DNA of 22,367 nt from Ruminococcus sp. (GTDB taxonomy: Bacteria > Bacillota > Clostridia > Oscillospirales > Ruminococcaceae): the NCBI RefSeq assembly GCF_019417665.1, contig NZ_DXUU01000001.1, positions 126,534-148,900 on the forward strand, in the 5' to 3' direction. The position numbers and the translations under genes are program-made. Positions within the stretch are counted from its first letter, which is position 1. The number at the start of each line of letters is the position of its first letter. The notes under the pieces were generated by a model that had not been told where the DNA came from, did no database searches, and worked only from the letters and a program-made list of their open reading frames with translations. Positions 21,978 to 22,367 of the stretch are shown here, piece after piece.

Positions 21978-22144
21978 TAGAGCCTGTTCAGCATCTTTTC
22001 ACACGCATCTTGCTTGCATCCTTTCTGGAAGATTTTGCGAAAATACTCGGAAATCCACAAAGGATTCCCTCCGTTTTTCACTTCATCTCCCAAAAAATCT
22101 GACTGTGCAATCTGCGCACGCCCAGATACTGAACAGATTCTTAG
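21978..22144. repeat. T-family MITE-like element with inverted ends
   Basis: The left end TAGAGCCTGTTCAGCATCT (21978-21996) and right end AGATACTGAACAGATTCTTAG (22124-22144) are imperfect inverted repeats sharing CTGTTCAG-ATCT. The 167 bp hold no ORF. I could not define a target-site duplication. Confidence 0.6.
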
Positions 22145-22185
22145 GAATTCTTATTATATTTGGTATTAGATTTTCAGTTTTCTCG

Positions 22186-22367
22186 TTGTAAACGTTCCAC
22201 CGGAACGTTTACAAAATTGCGCTTTCTCTTCACGGAAACAGGGGGAAGCGGTCTTGTTCGCTTCCCCCTCGAAAAGCTGTTGCTTTTCTCACCCTCTTTC
22301 TCCGTGGCGCAGAGTATGCGCCGGGGTGTTTCGCCGCTGCGGCGGCGACCAGGGACGCTGTCCCTGG
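22186..22367 (-). repeat. R1 repeat, inverted copy cut by window end
   Basis: Read on the minus strand it ends in the 29-nt palindrome (22186-22214, arms TTGTAAACGTTCC), preceded by AGGGGGAAGCG/CGCTTCCCCCT, GAAAAGC/GCTTTTC, GGCGCA/TGCGCC, TCGCCGC/GCGGCGA and CCAGGGAC/GTCCCTGG. The 5' module lies beyond the window. With the copy at 21658 it forms a tail-to-tail pair about 285 bp apart. Confidence 0.85.

Noticed and set aside
19495..22367. CRISPR array, suggested by repeated hairpin sequences
   Set aside because: Copies are about 240 bp, irregularly spaced, in both orientations and not separated by uniform spacers; no cas gene is present.

Overview
The window is the replication-origin region of a Gram-positive (Bacillota) chromosome of moderate GC. 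Gene order (yidD-yidC-jag-mnmE-mnmG-rsmG-noc-parA-parB on one side of rpmH/dnaA/dnaN), consensus sigma-A promoters, AGGAGG-type ribosome sites and the parS sequence TGTTTCACGTGAAACA all fit. The protein sequences and dense intergenic repeats suggest a clostridial gut or rumen lineage near Ruminococcus/Oscillospiraceae. That placement is inference; no 16S gene is present.

Layout. Bases 1-622 hold the 5' part of a minus-strand zinc-ribbon gene that runs off the window. Bases 1136-3528 hold a plus-strand OmpR-type two-component pair. From 3746 to 17367 every gene is on the minus strand: serS, parB (spo0J), parA (soj), noc, rsmG, mnmG, mnmE, a DUF2520-type Rossmann protein, jag, yidC, yidD, rnpA and rpmH. 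dnaA and dnaN follow on the plus strand. Transcription diverges between rpmH and dnaA, so all genes except the two-component pair are co-directional with replication forks leaving an origin near dnaA/dnaN. The dnaA-dnaN interval has a cluster of TTnTCCACA-type DnaA boxes, a GC-rich block, a DnaA-trio-like CTA repeat and an AT-rich stretch, which is the expected layout of a basal unwinding site.

Function. The genes link replication initiation (dnaA, dnaN), origin segregation (parA/parB with six parS or parS-like sites), division-site protection (noc), membrane protein insertion (yidC, yidD, jag), tRNA and rRNA maturation or modification (rnpA, mnmE, mnmG, rsmG) and translation (rpmH, serS). 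Two parS placements stand out: one lies inside the histidine-kinase coding sequence and one forms the stem of the noc terminator.

Repeats. Gene-free stretches are filled with several repeat families. The most striking, called R1 here, is a 235-246 bp array of about eight consecutive hairpins. It has full copies at 10986, 19495 and 21658, an inverted copy entering from the right edge at 22186, and shorter forms at 3706 and 8164. Stem bases differ between copies but pairing is kept by matched changes. R1 ends in a palindrome that is always 29 nt long, and it has two interchangeable 5' ends. It carries no credible ORF and is my best candidate for an undescribed structured-RNA or non-autonomous mobile element. 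Smaller families are M (ends GGCAATACCGCACAAAG, in the 5' leaders of parA and the response regulator), T (a 167-bp element with CTGTTCAG ends), R3 (ATGAGGAAT plus a TATCGC hairpin right after the dnaA and dnaN stops) and REP-like GGGGCGAAC palindromes.
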